Below are positions 25,748 to 33,864 of a DNA stretch of 64,000 bases, one piece after another. Each line of letters starts with the position of its first letter. The stretch's first letter is position 1. Made by a program: the position numbers and the translations under genes. This DNA is from Bacillus pseudomycoides (GTDB lineage: Bacteria > Bacillota > Bacilli > Bacillales > Bacillaceae_G): positions 3,038,001 through 3,102,000 of the forward strand of contig NZ_CP064266.1 of NCBI RefSeq assembly GCF_022811845.1, written 5' to 3'. Below the pieces are notes generated by a model. That model had not been told where the DNA came from, did not search any database, and saw only the letters and a list, made by a program, of their open reading frames with translations.

Positions 25748-26308
25748 CTACTCACGATATTGATTATGAATAGGGGAAAATAACTCTTCCTCAACATCTC
25801 TAACAATAGAAAAATGATCGACATTATAATGACCATGTAATGTTTTATTATGATGTTCAATAATTTGCTTGGCTGATAAAATCGTAGAATCATTCGTGGA
25901 ATGCCCGTTTTTGATTAAAGTGACATCGAATCCCTGTACAGTTGCTGTTCTAACGGCGGTATCAATACAATGCTCGGTTTTGCAACCGCCTATAACAAGA
26001 TGGCCAATTTCGTTCTCTCTTAAAATCGTATGTAGAGGGGGATTATAAAAGGAATTGGTTGCTTGCTTGTCTATGATTTGTGCTGCATGCGGGATTCTAA
26101 TTTCCTCATGTACTTGAAATCCTTTCCCTGTACCGGAAGCAACATCAGTATCTCTGACGAAAATAATAAGAGCATTTGATTGAATCGCTTTTTGAATGGC
26201 TATATTTATGTTTGTTAATAATTGATCTTTATGAAATACTGCAGTTTCTTGTTCGTTACCATCAATAAGTTCTTGTTGCGCATCGATAATTAATAGTGCT
26301 TGTTTCAT
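25748..26308 (-). CDS. isochorismatase-family cysteine hydrolase
   Basis: A 186-residue cytosolic hydrolase of the isochorismatase/nicotinamidase superfamily. The catalytic Asp is in LLIIDAQQEL at the N-terminus. The Cys nucleophile is in GGCKTEHCIDTAVRTA near residue 105, and a Lys candidate lies between. The start is the ATG at 26306-26308 behind AAAAAGGGG; the longer in-frame reading to 26356 has no such site. The substrate cannot be told. It stands alone between the truncated GNAT gene and the frameshifted ORF at 26567. Confidence 0.88.
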   Translation of the reverse strand: MKQALLIIDAQQELIDGNEQETAVFHKDQLLTNINIAIQKAIQSNALIIFVRDTDVASGTGKGFQVHEEIRIPHAAQIIDKQATNSFYNPPLHTILRENEIGHLVIGGCKTEHCIDTAVRTATVQGFDVTLIKNGHSTNDSTILSAKQIIEHHNKTLHGHYNVDHFSIVRDVEEELFSPIHNQYRE

Positions 26309-26566
26309 TACATATCCCCTTTTTAATTTTTTGTTAACTTCGTTATTTGTGGACAACTATCCTTTCAGTCCAAGGTCCCAACTAGAGCAATTAAGTTAGG
26401 AGAGGTGTGAAAAAGTTAACGTTCATTCGAGTTCACTATATCTATTTCTAGATGCTGTCAGTGAATCCTTTTCATTTATAAGAGATTGTCAAAGAAAGTT
26501 CATTCTCATAAAGCCTAAAAACATGTATGATAGGAAGTGGAAAATTTTTTGGTAGGTGGGAACAGC

Positions 26567-26826
26567 ATGCAAACAGTACAAGATTATTTTCATTCTTACA
26601 CACAAAAGGATTTAAATTGTCAGAGGACGCACAAGGATTTATTATGTTTGGTCAAGGGTATACCGGTGCATCTGATGGGCTTGTGAATGCAGCAATTGAG
26701 GCAACAATCAAACATCAATTGCAATTTGATGGCAGTTATTTTATCGCTTTATTAGAGCGTTTGAAAGAGGAGAAAATTACTGATAAAAAAAGCGCAAAGG
26801 CTTTTATGAGGACGTTACAAGCGTAA
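26567..26826 (+). pseudogene. small conserved Bacillus protein (DUF6123-like), frameshifted
   Basis: ATG 26567 has AGGTGGG 6 bp upstream and starts MQTVQDYFHSYTQK, then leaves frame. Adding one A to the A4 run at 26604-26607 joins it to GFKLSEDAQGFIMFGQGYTG, ASDGLVNAAIEATIKHQLQF and a helical tail to 26826, about 86 residues in all. The joined protein looks like the DUF6123 type remembered from Bacillus. The continuous ORF from 26527 starts without a ribosome-binding site and misses the proper N-terminus. Confidence 0.55.
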
Positions 26827-26828
26827 CA

Positions 26829-27734
26829 TCACGCAGCCTGCGCTTCTTTTTTTGTTTTTGAAGGAAGCTCAACGAAGATCATGCCTAAGAAAATACAAAG
26901 ACAACCAAGCACTGCAGAAATAGAAAGCTGTTCGTTTGCGACAAGAACACCTGTTAATGCGGCGAAGACAGGCTCCATTGCGAAAATAATGGCAACTCTT
27001 GTTGGGGATGTATGTTTTTGCGCAGCTGTTTGAATAAAAAAAGCGATCGATGTTGCAAACACGGATGTTGCAAGTAGAGCAAATAAAAAAGCATAATTCG
27101 TCCATAAAGAGATTGAGAATAATTTTCCCCAGTCCTCGAATAAAAAAGCACAGATAGAAGAGAAAATTCCAACAGACAATACTTGGGCTGTACTTAATAA
27201 TAAAGGTGATATCTTTTTAGAGAAGACACCGTTAATGAGAATATGCGCTGCAAAGGCAATTGCACAGCCGAGAACAAGTATATCGCCAATATTTAATTGA
27301 AAAGAATCACCAGCAGTTAGTAAATATAAGCCTGCTGTTGCAGCGGTAATACCCAGTATGATAAAAGGTGTAGCTTTTTGCTTTAAAAAGATAAATGAAA
27401 GAATTGGAACCATAATAATGCTGAGACCAGTTAAAAATCCAGCTTTAGAAGAAGTGGTATAGAGTAATCCGAATGTTTGTAATAAATAACCGATAAATAA
27501 GAAAAATCCGACAATTAAACCAGCAATACTACTATGTTGCATTTCTTGCTTTGAAGTTTTTTTCGAAAAGATAAATTGAACAAATAATAAAATGATTCCA
27601 GCAAATAAAAAGCGAATACCATTAAAAGTAAATGGTCCAACAAATGACATGGCATTTTGAACGACAACAAACGTGCTCCCCCAAATAAAGGAGACAAATA
27701 ATAAAGCGAGAGGAGCAATCCAACCTTTTTTCAT
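26829..27734 (-). CDS. EamA/DMT family transporter
   Basis: A 301-residue protein with ten hydrophobic helices and an internal duplication of the EamA domain (about residues 5-140 and 150-290). FVSFIWGSTFVVVQNAM near the N-terminus is the typical first EamA helix, and the second repeat ends with GCLCIFLGMIFVEL. The family exports or imports amino acids, nucleobases and other metabolites; the substrate is not predictable. GGAGG precedes the ATG at 27734. It follows the ypdQ-like gene by 13 bp and may be co-transcribed with it. Confidence 0.88.
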   Translation of the reverse strand: MKKGWIAPLALLFVSFIWGSTFVVVQNAMSFVGPFTFNGIRFLFAGIILLFVQFIFSKKTSKQEMQHSSIAGLIVGFFLFIGYLLQTFGLLYTTSSKAGFLTGLSIIMVPILSFIFLKQKATPFIILGITAATAGLYLLTAGDSFQLNIGDILVLGCAIAFAAHILINGVFSKKISPLLLSTAQVLSVGIFSSICAFLFEDWGKLFSISLWTNYAFLFALLATSVFATSIAFFIQTAAQKHTSPTRVAIIFAMEPVFAALTGVLVANEQLSISAVLGCLCIFLGMIFVELPSKTKKEAQAA

Positions 27735-27747
27735 ATTAAAACCTCCA

Positions 27748-28134
27748 TTAATTTTCTAAAATGGATTTTCTCGCTAATTCATCGGCAACTTTGTTTTGAC
27801 TACTTGGAATCCACTTTATAAAGAAAAGGTCAAATTTTTTGATGTAAGCTAGTGCTTCTTCTAAGAGTGGTGCATATGTTTTGTTTTTTGCATATTCTTT
27901 TTCTACAGCGCGTTCAACAAGCTGTGAATCTGTACGAAAAGATACAATGCTATAATTATGTTCTGTGCAATATTTTAATGCAGCGAGTAATGCATGATAT
28001 TCGGCTTCGTGGTTAGACATGCTTCCAAGTGGTATTGATAATTGCACAGGTGGCTGTACACCTTTAATAAAAACTCCAGCACCAGAAGGACCTGGATTTC
28101 CCTTTGATGCACCATCAATATATACTTCAATCAA
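27748..28134 (-). CDS. ypdQ: ribonuclease HI-like protein, YpdQ type
   Basis: A 128-residue RNase H fold protein. All four acidic positions of RNase HI appear: Asp in IDGASKGNPGPSGAG, Glu in NHEAEYHALLAAL, Asp in FRTDSQLVERAV and Asp in NKVADELARKS. It could cleave RNA in RNA-DNA hybrids, though some Bacillus homologs were reported inactive. The start is TTG at 28132-28134 with GGAGG upstream. Its place near queT, ypeP and ypeQ matches the B. subtilis yp region as remembered. Confidence 0.85.
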   Translation of the reverse strand: MIEVYIDGASKGNPGPSGAGVFIKGVQPPVQLSIPLGSMSNHEAEYHALLAALKYCTEHNYSIVSFRTDSQLVERAVEKEYAKNKTYAPLLEEALAYIKKFDLFFIKWIPSSQNKVADELARKSILEN

Positions 28135-28176
28135 AATTGAAAACCTCCATTATTATATAGCGTTAGCTGATAGTAA

Positions 28177-28204
28177 TCCCTCACCTAATTTTAAAGGTGA
28201 GGGA
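28177..28204. terminator. hairpin between mutarotase and ypdQ genes
   Basis: Ten-base arms TCCCTCACCT and AGGTGAGGGA with an 8-base loop. Neither side has a clear T-run, so it is a weak terminator candidate for the minus-strand mutarotase gene. Confidence 0.45.
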
Positions 28205-28224
28205 TAGAATATGAAAAATGCACT

Positions 28225-29097
28225 TTATCCAATTGTAATGCTGTAGTGGCATGTAAATGTTCCATTTGCTTGTAAGGATTGTACGCCTTTTTTCTCTTTG
28301 AAATCTTTTGCTGGTTCTACTTCATCAGCAATTCCATACCAAGGTTCGATACATAAGAAAGGAGCGTCGTTCCCTGGTGTCCAAATACCAACGAATGGGA
28401 AACCCTCAAATGCTACTTTTACAAATTTATTATGTTTATGAGAGCGAATAGAAATTTCATTTGTATTCATATTTTCAAAAATAAGGGCATCATTTTTGAA
28501 TAAATCGTATGTAAGTGGTAATTCTGCCTCGTTTTCAACAATTAGTTGTTTTTCTTTTGAAAGAAATGGTCCTTTTAAAACGCTTGTTTCTAAATGTTCA
28601 GGGCTATTAAATGATAGATGGTAATCTGTAAATGATTCTCCTTCTACTAAGGGGCAATTGAATCCTGGGTGTGCTCCGATAGAAAATAACATTTCTTTTG
28701 AAGTAGGGTTAATCACTTCATAAGTAACATGTATATTTTGATCGTCTAGTACATAAGAAACATACAGTTCAAATTCATACGGATATTTTTGTAAAGTTTC
28801 TTGATTACTAGTAACTGCATAAGTAATTTTTGTTTCACTTTGCTCTTTTATTGAGAATATAAGGTCGCGAGCAAATCCGTGCTGTGTTAATGAATAAGGT
28901 TTATCATCTACATAATATGTATTGTCCACTAATCTACCGACAATTGGGAATAAAATTGGTGCACGGCGCCCCCAATATTTAGAATCTCCTTGCCATAAAT
29001 ATTCTGTGTTGTCTTCTTTTAAGCGAACGCTCTCTAATTCTGCACCTTTTTCAGAGATGGAAACGATCACTTTTTCATTTTGAATTGTTGCAATCAT
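28225..29097 (-). CDS. aldose 1-epimerase family protein (galactose mutarotase-like)
   Basis: A 290-residue beta-sandwich protein of the galactose mutarotase-like superfamily (LacX/YeaD-like). RRAPILFPIVGRL near residue 44, LTQHGFARDLIF near 69, a His-Pro motif in SIGAHPGFNCPL near 140 and FLCIEPWYGIADE near 250 hold the His and Glu residues expected of the active site. It interconverts sugar anomers; the exact sugar is unknown. GGAGG precedes the ATG. Confidence 0.88.
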   Translation of the reverse strand: MIATIQNEKVIVSISEKGAELESVRLKEDNTEYLWQGDSKYWGRRAPILFPIVGRLVDNTYYVDDKPYSLTQHGFARDLIFSIKEQSETKITYAVTSNQETLQKYPYEFELYVSYVLDDQNIHVTYEVINPTSKEMLFSIGAHPGFNCPLVEGESFTDYHLSFNSPEHLETSVLKGPFLSKEKQLIVENEAELPLTYDLFKNDALIFENMNTNEISIRSHKHNKFVKVAFEGFPFVGIWTPGNDAPFLCIEPWYGIADEVEPAKDFKEKKGVQSLQANGTFTCHYSITIG

Positions 29098-29231
29098 GAA
29101 GTAAAACCTCCTGAATATTTCATATTCTTTATTATACGTTGTCTATAAGAAAAAAGGTAGTGAATGAGAATAATCTATTGACGAATGATTGGCTATTGCG
29201 TACAATATAAAATTGTTGTTTAAAAACGAAT

Positions 29232-29271
29232 CACGTGGTTCGAAACCATCCCACGTAAAAAAACTAAGGAG
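29232..29271 (+). promoter_or_regulatory. preQ1-I riboswitch
   Basis: CACGTGGTTCGAAACCATCC, then CCACGTAAAAAAACTAAGGA. The stem-loop followed by an A-rich strand and CTAAGGAG is the preQ1 class I aptamer. The AGGAG is the ribosome-binding site of queT, so ligand binding should hide it and block translation. Confidence 0.93.
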
Positions 29272-29279
29272 ATTTTGTC

Positions 29280-29765
29280 ATGAATATAAAAACATTAGTT
29301 GGTAATGGTATTTTAGCAGCATTATATATTGCTGTTTCTGCACTTATTCAGCCGTTTGGCTTTACGAATGTACAATTTCGTATTTCAGAGATGTTTAATC
29401 ATCTTGTTGTATTTAATAAGAAATCAATTTATGGAATTGTCTTAGGTGTATTTTTAACAAATCTCTTTTTCTCACCTATGATTGCGTATGATTTAGTATT
29501 TGGAGTGGGGCAATCCATTCTTGCGCTTCTTGCTACGATTATTTCAATGCGCTTTATTAAGGGTGTTTGGGCTCGAATGATCTTTAATACAGTTATCTTT
29601 ACAGTTACTATGTTTATGATAGCGATTGAACTTCATCTTGCATTTGATTTGCCATTTTTATTTACATGGCTTACATGTGCAGCTGGTGAATTTATCGTAA
29701 TGGCGATTGGCATGCCTGTTATGTATTGGATTAATAAACGAGTGCAATTTGAAAAAGTAATGTGA
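29280..29765 (+). CDS. queT: queuosine precursor transporter QueT
   Basis: A 161-residue membrane protein with about five hydrophobic helices, the QueT-type substrate-binding (S) component of ECF transporters for queuosine precursors. ALIQPFGFTNVQFRISEMFN near residue 20 is the family signature. The preQ1 riboswitch directly upstream supports the substrate. A shared ECF energy-coupling module is presumably encoded elsewhere. This slot corresponds to ypdP, another proposed queuosine precursor transporter, in B. subtilis. Confidence 0.93.
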   Translation: MNIKTLVGNGILAALYIAVSALIQPFGFTNVQFRISEMFNHLVVFNKKSIYGIVLGVFLTNLFFSPMIAYDLVFGVGQSILALLATIISMRFIKGVWARMIFNTVIFTVTMFMIAIELHLAFDLPFLFTWLTCAAGEFIVMAIGMPVMYWINKRVQFEKVM

Positions 29766-29770
29766 AGAGA

Positions 29771-29824
29771 AAATAAAGAGGCTGAACCAAATCGAAATGA
29801 TTGGATGGCCTCTTTATTTGTATA
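29771..29824 (+). terminator. terminator after queT
   Basis: AAATAAAGAGGC and GCCTCTTTATTT arms separated by about 25 bases containing a smaller ATCG-type stem, followed by GTATATA. The tail is only moderately T-rich. Confidence 0.7.
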
Positions 29825-29937
29825 TAAATAAGTGCTCTTGATTCATTTTGTAGGCAGTAAATGTTAAAAAAGGTGAAAATCAAGACTACCTCTCATGAAA
29901 GAATCACTTTATTTACTGTAACAAGTTGAATCAATCA

Positions 29938-30138
29938 CTAAGAAGTAGTGACATTCGTCATATTAATAAACCGATGTTCGGTATCGGCTTTAAAATAGAA
30001 AGAATCTCCTTCAAATAGTTCTTCGCTGAAATTTCCATTCCCTAATTCCACTTTCAAGTTTCCTTTAGAAATATATATGAATGGAGAGTGAGACTGTTCC
30101 TGCTTAAATTTAGGATAGTAATCTAATTTAAGTGTAGC
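29938..30138 (-). pseudogene. XRE-cupin regulator, C-terminal cupin remnant
   Basis: The minus strand encodes TLKLDYYPKFKQEQSHSPFI, YISKGNLKVELG, ELFEGDSFYFKADTEHRFIN and a stop at 29938-29940. This is the cupin half of HTH-cupin regulators, with the usual GD-SFYF-AD--H-F pattern. An in-frame TAG lies just before it, and the HTH domain is absent. The rest of the 29825-30246 gap shows nothing else. Confidence 0.65.
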
Positions 30139-30246
30139 CTAGGAGATTACTCACAATATGAATTGATTCATTCGCATACAATACAGTGACTCTTGGTAAA
30201 ATATAATAAAATAAAAATACGAATTCTTATATAAGGGGAAATTAAC

Positions 30247-30906
30247 ATGAAATATAAAATATATTGGCTGTATAAAACAAAGTCGAGTCTTCAAACAGAA
30301 TTAACAACAGATTATATGAACATAGAAGAATCACTTCAATTTGCAACTGATTTTGAGAAAACTGGAAGAGTAAAGGAACTATTATTTTATGACGAAATGG
30401 GAGCGGAATGGACGTTAAAGGAAATGAAAAAGCTCAGTAAGCAAGTAGAAGAAGAGCCACAAGATATTCATATTTACTTTGATGGGGGATATGATCTGGA
30501 AACGAAAGAGGCTGGAATTGGTATTTGTATTTACTATAAAAAAGGTCATAAGGTGTACCGAGTTCGTCGAAATGCTTATATAGAAGGTATATATGATAAT
30601 AATGAAGCGGAATATGCAGCATTATTATATGGAATGAATGTACTAGAGGAATTAGGAATCAAATATGAACCGGTTACACTACATGGTGATTCTCAAGTCG
30701 TCCTTCAGCAATTAGCTGGAGAATGGCCGTGCTACGACGAACATTTGGATCATTACTTAGATCAGATTGAACAAAAAGCAAAGCAAATGAAATTAAAGCT
30801 TGTCTGTGAACCAGTAGCAAGGAAACAAAATAAAGAAGCGCATCAATTGGCCACACAAGCATTAGAAGGGACAGTAATCGATAGCCATAAAGAAATAATG
30901 GAATAG
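30247..30906 (+). CDS. ypeP: RNase H-like protein, YpeP type
   Basis: A 219-residue protein with an N-terminal domain of about 70 residues and an RNase HI-like domain after residue 75. Three acidic positions appear in IYFDGGYDLETKEAG, NNEAEYAALLYGM and LHGDSQVVLQQL. The fourth site reads NKEAHQLA, with His where RNase HI has Asp, so activity is uncertain. It matches B. subtilis YpeP in layout and lies just before the YpeQ-like gene. The ATG has AAGGGGAA upstream. Confidence 0.85.
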   Translation: MKYKIYWLYKTKSSLQTELTTDYMNIEESLQFATDFEKTGRVKELLFYDEMGAEWTLKEMKKLSKQVEEEPQDIHIYFDGGYDLETKEAGIGICIYYKKGHKVYRVRRNAYIEGIYDNNEAEYAALLYGMNVLEELGIKYEPVTLHGDSQVVLQQLAGEWPCYDEHLDHYLDQIEQKAKQMKLKLVCEPVARKQNKEAHQLATQALEGTVIDSHKEIME

Positions 30907-30918
30907 AGAGGTGCAGTG

Positions 30919-31095
30919 GTGAATAAAAAGCAGCTCATTACAGAGGTAAATGATCTATTAGAAACATATTGTGAAGGATGTTTTTTGCAGGAACACTATA
31001 GAAAAACTCATAGCAAATATTATGCCCATTCTTTTTGTATTCGGCAGTGTACTGTGGGCGAGAAATTAAAAGAATATGGAGCGAGATTATCGTAA
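30919..31095 (+). CDS. ypeQ: YpeQ-like zinc-finger protein, 58 aa
   Basis: A short gene starting GTG at 30919 behind GAGAGGTG, 12 bp after ypeP. The product MNKKQLITEVNDLLETYCEG continues with CFLQEHYRKTHSKYYAHSFC and CTVGEKLKEYGARLS. Spaced Cys and His residues (C-x2-C near residue 18, C near 41, C near 45) fit the small zinc-finger family PF10782 that includes B. subtilis YpeQ. Its position next to ypeP supports this. Confidence 0.82.
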   Translation: MNKKQLITEVNDLLETYCEGCFLQEHYRKTHSKYYAHSFCIRQCTVGEKLKEYGARLS

Positions 31096-31132
31096 AAAAC
31101 CATCCAGAGATAACTCTGGATGGTTTTTTAAT
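31094..31132. terminator. bidirectional terminator between ypeQ and the DUF2564 gene
   Basis: Fifteen-base arms AAAAAACCATCCAGA and TCTGGATGGTTTTTT with a short loop; it starts at the ypeQ stop codon. Confidence 0.9.
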
Positions 31133-31376
31133 GCTTAGCTTCTTTCAATTGATGTTCGCATAGACTTAATTTTTTTTCTTCATTCATTAAAAAAGGCTCG
31201 TCTAAATCTGTTGCAACAGATTTCATTGTTTCAAGTTGAGAGCGTGCAGATTCGACTGCGGTTGTCGCATGTTGTAATGATTCGGGATCCATTGTAATTG
31301 TTGCAGAACCCACCATTTTTTGTGCTGTCTCTACGCGGAATTTTACTTCTTCAAAATCATTTACATGTGAACCCAT
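31128..31376 (-). CDS. DUF2564 family protein (YpzA type)
   Basis: An 82-residue helical, charged cytosolic protein. FEEVKFRVETAQKMVGSATI and HATTAVESARSQLE match the DUF2564 (YpzA) family as remembered from Bacillus; no function is established. GGAGG precedes the ATG. It lies between ypeQ and the cold-shock gene, the same order as ypeQ-ypzA-degR-cspD in B. subtilis, although degR is not seen here. Confidence 0.78.
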   Translation of the reverse strand: MGSHVNDFEEVKFRVETAQKMVGSATITMDPESLQHATTAVESARSQLETMKSVATDLDEPFLMNEEKKLSLCEHQLKEAKH

Positions 31377-31454
31377 TATCGATTCCTCCTTTGTATTCTG
31401 TCACATTTCACATAGTTTTTACTCTGTAAAAAGGAAATATACAAAGGAATAACA

Positions 31455-31485
31455 AAGGAGGCTACCAATTACGGTAACCTCCTGT
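31455..31485 (-). terminator. terminator of the cold-shock gene
   Basis: AGGAGGCTACC and GGTAACCTCCT arms lie 12 bp downstream of the minus-strand stop. A short TTTG-TT tail follows on that strand. Confidence 0.7.
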
Positions 31486-31496
31486 TATATGTTGGA

Positions 31497-31694
31497 TTAA
31501 AGTTTTACTACGTTAGCAGCTTGAGGTCCACGGTTTCCTTCAACGATGTCGAAAGATACTTCTTGGCCTTCTTCTAAAGCTTTGTAGCCTTCGCCTTGAA
31601 GAGCTGTGAAGTGTACGAATACATCGTCAGCGCCTTCAATTTCGATAAATCCAAAACCTTTTTCGTTGTTAAACCATTTTACTTTTCCTTGCAT
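31497..31694 (-). CDS. cspD: cold-shock protein (CspD type)
   Basis: A 65-residue single cold-shock domain, an RNA chaperone binding single-stranded nucleic acids. It has both motifs, KGFGFIEIEG (RNP1) and DVFVHFTAL (RNP2), and begins MQGKVKWFNNEKG. AGGAGG lies upstream. The 5' leader of more than 100 bases before the ATG is AT-rich, as in other csp genes where it controls translation in the cold. The symbol follows B. subtilis synteny; other csp paralogs look nearly the same. Confidence 0.93.
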   Translation of the reverse strand: MQGKVKWFNNEKGFGFIEIEGADDVFVHFTALQGEGYKALEEGQEVSFDIVEGNRGPQAANVVKL

Positions 31695-31962
31695 GTTACA
31701 ATTCCTCCTAAAAAGCGATTACTTTTGCATTTAGTGAAGTTCATTCGAAATGGTAGCGGATTCATAAAACTGAAAATGCTATATTATCGAATATTCTGCT
31801 AAATGATATTTTAAATATACACGAAATGGTAGATTTTAGTCAAGTAAGCGGTTTTAAGTTTTTGTATTTTTAAATAATTTTTCACATAAGTTTTTTTATG
31901 GTATAGGACAAGCTCTTTTTTTAATATGTTTAAGAGAATGATGTACATAATGAGGTGAGAGA

Positions 31963-32691
31963 ATGAATCAGTCTTATTTATTAGATAATGAAGGGATGAA
32001 AAGAAGGAGGGATATACCAATATGGGTTTCGCAAGAATTTGAAAATTTTTCTAATGTTGTATTGGATCCCACCTTTCCCTGTTATTTTGGTTTAACGGCT
32101 TTAAAGAAAAATGAACTTCGCTATTCATTCTTGTCTCATGACGATTGGAGTCATTTACCACAGACAATGCAATCCTTTTTGGAGTTGATGAAAGAACGAC
32201 CTATTGTAAGAAGAGGGTTTTTTCTTTTTGTAGAACCAGAATGTGAAGAAAAATCACTTGCGCATTATCGTTCCTATTTTTGGAGAGTGCTACAATATTT
32301 ACATGAGGCCGATGAACAACCATGGCCTGAAAGAATTCCGAGAAATCCAGATCATTACTTATGGGAATTTTCATTTAGCGGGGAGCCTATGTTTGCGTTT
32401 GGGAATGCTCCTGCTTATAAGCAAAGAAAAACGCGACATTTAGGAAATTCACTCATTATAGGATTTCAGCCGCGAATCATATTTGACGGATTAGAAGGGG
32501 ATCGATTAAAAGGCGCTTATTCGCGGCAAATGGTCAGAGAACGGGTAGAAAGATGGGATCAATTGCCGAAACATCCGAATATTAGTCATTATGGTGACCT
32601 AAAACATCGTGAGTGGAAGCAATATTTTATTGGAGATGACATCGAACCAATTACAGGTAAATGTCCATTTTATCATAAAACAGAGAAATGA
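31963..32691 (+). CDS. YqcI/YcgG (GntA-like) family protein
   Basis: A 242-residue soluble protein of the YqcI/YcgG family, whose studied member GntA is a heme-dependent N-hydroxylase of guanitoxin synthesis. Family blocks include FPCYFGLTALKKNELRY near residue 42, RYS-like DHYLWEFSFSGEPMFAFGN near 128, and the C-terminal GDLKHREWKQYFIGDD and GKCPFYH. The chemistry here is unknown; N-oxygenation is only a family-level hint. The gene stands alone, with GAGGTGAGAG before the ATG. Confidence 0.85.
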   Translation: MNQSYLLDNEGMKRRRDIPIWVSQEFENFSNVVLDPTFPCYFGLTALKKNELRYSFLSHDDWSHLPQTMQSFLELMKERPIVRRGFFLFVEPECEEKSLAHYRSYFWRVLQYLHEADEQPWPERIPRNPDHYLWEFSFSGEPMFAFGNAPAYKQRKTRHLGNSLIIGFQPRIIFDGLEGDRLKGAYSRQMVRERVERWDQLPKHPNISHYGDLKHREWKQYFIGDDIEPITGKCPFYHKTEK

Positions 32692-32717
32692 CAGCTGCCT
32701 TTTGGCAGCTTTTTTGT
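32690..32717 (+). terminator. terminator after the YqcI/YcgG gene
   Basis: AGCTGCC and GGCAGCT arms with a TTTT loop and a TTTTTT tail. Confidence 0.9.
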
Positions 32718-32830
32718 ATGTTTTGGATAAAAAAGGGTAGTTTATATATGTATATTTTTCATAAAAGCTAGTCTATTTTTAACAATATTCTTATTAGTTA
32801 ATAGTAAAAAGATATAGAAAGGATATCGCG

Positions 32831-33463
32831 ATGTTTGGAGCAATTATACAGCAATTTATACTAGGAATGTCATTAGCTGCACCGGTAGGACCGATTAATA
32901 TTGAAATGTTGAAAAGAGGGATTGAACGTGGTTTTTGGCATGCTTGGCTTGTTGGAATAGGGGGAATGAGTGCAGATATTTTATTTATGCTTTTGATTTA
33001 CTTTGGATTATCTTCTGTATTTATGTATACATATGTACAAGCATTTATGTATTGCATCGGCTTTTTCTTATTATTTTATTTAGGATTTCAAAGTGTAAAA
33101 CAAGGAATTTTTCATTCAAATATGGAATATAAACAAGAAGAGATAGGTGGACTTCGTCAATCTTTTATGGCAGGATTTTTAATTGCGATATCTAATCCGT
33201 TAAACCTTGTCTTTTGGTTCGGTGTATATGGGAGTACACTTAGCTCGCTGCTTACGAAAGTAACGAAACAAGAAGCATTTTTATATAGTCTTTGTATCAT
33301 TGGAGGCATTATTTTATGGAATTTAAATATTGCCTTTTCTGTTCATTTTGGACGAAAATTGCTTAAGCAAAAGGCACTCGGTTATATTACAACGGGAGCT
33401 GGCTTTATTTTAGTTGGGTATTCAATTCATTTTGCGTATAAAGTATTACAGTTGTTCATATAA
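32831..33463 (+). CDS. LysE/RhtB family transporter
   Basis: A 210-residue exporter with six hydrophobic helices. LGMSLAAPVGPINIEMLKRG near the N-terminus is the LysE signature (GP-N-), and FLIAISNPLNLVFWFGVYG near residue 115 is the second conserved NP motif. The family exports amino acids or similar small molecules; the substrate is not predictable. AGAAAGGATAT lies before the ATG, and the next small gene starts 19 bp later, so they are probably co-transcribed. Confidence 0.9.
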   Translation: MFGAIIQQFILGMSLAAPVGPINIEMLKRGIERGFWHAWLVGIGGMSADILFMLLIYFGLSSVFMYTYVQAFMYCIGFFLLFYLGFQSVKQGIFHSNMEYKQEEIGGLRQSFMAGFLIAISNPLNLVFWFGVYGSTLSSLLTKVTKQEAFLYSLCIIGGIILWNLNIAFSVHFGRKLLKQKALGYITTGAGFILVGYSIHFAYKVLQLFI

Positions 33464-33482
33464 GACCGAAGGGGAGATTTCT

Positions 33483-33776
33483 ATGTATCGAACCACAGTT
33501 AATGGAAAAGAAATTATCATTACATTAGCACCCAAAATTAGAAAAGAAGTAACGGATAGAAATCCTCTATATGAAGCCGTTCTTCAAGCTGTTGAAAGAT
33601 TACTTCAAACAAAACAACCAACATTTGCTGTAAATCATGAAATATTGGGACTTATTATTGGGGAGGTACAGAGGGGCGAAGTAACTGTTTTTGCAGTGGA
33701 ACACATTATACCAAAACAAAATATATTTGGTTCGCAAAATTTCTTCTCTACAATAGAACGGCGAGCAAATTTGTAA
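33483..33776 (+). CDS. hypothetical protein, 97 aa
   Basis: A 97-residue cytosolic protein I cannot assign. It starts MYRTTVNGKEIIITLAPKIR and contains a helix followed by a beta-rich half. The ATG at 33483 has GGGGAG upstream and is preferred over the longer in-frame reading from 33414, which overlaps the LysE gene. It probably shares its transcript with the transporter. Confidence 0.7.
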   Translation: MYRTTVNGKEIIITLAPKIRKEVTDRNPLYEAVLQAVERLLQTKQPTFAVNHEILGLIIGEVQRGEVTVFAVEHIIPKQNIFGSQNFFSTIERRANL

Positions 33777-33807
33777 TGAAAAAACCATAACATAGCATAG
33801 ATAAAGT

Positions 33808-33842
33808 AGAAACGGTCGTAACGATATGTTACGGCTGTTTCT
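33808..33842 (+). terminator. weak terminator hairpin
   Basis: AAACGGTCGTAAC pairs with GTTACGGCTGTTT using G-U pairs, followed by CTTC rather than a clean T-run. Confidence 0.45.
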
Positions 33843-33864
33843 TCGAAGAAAGGGGATAGGGTGA

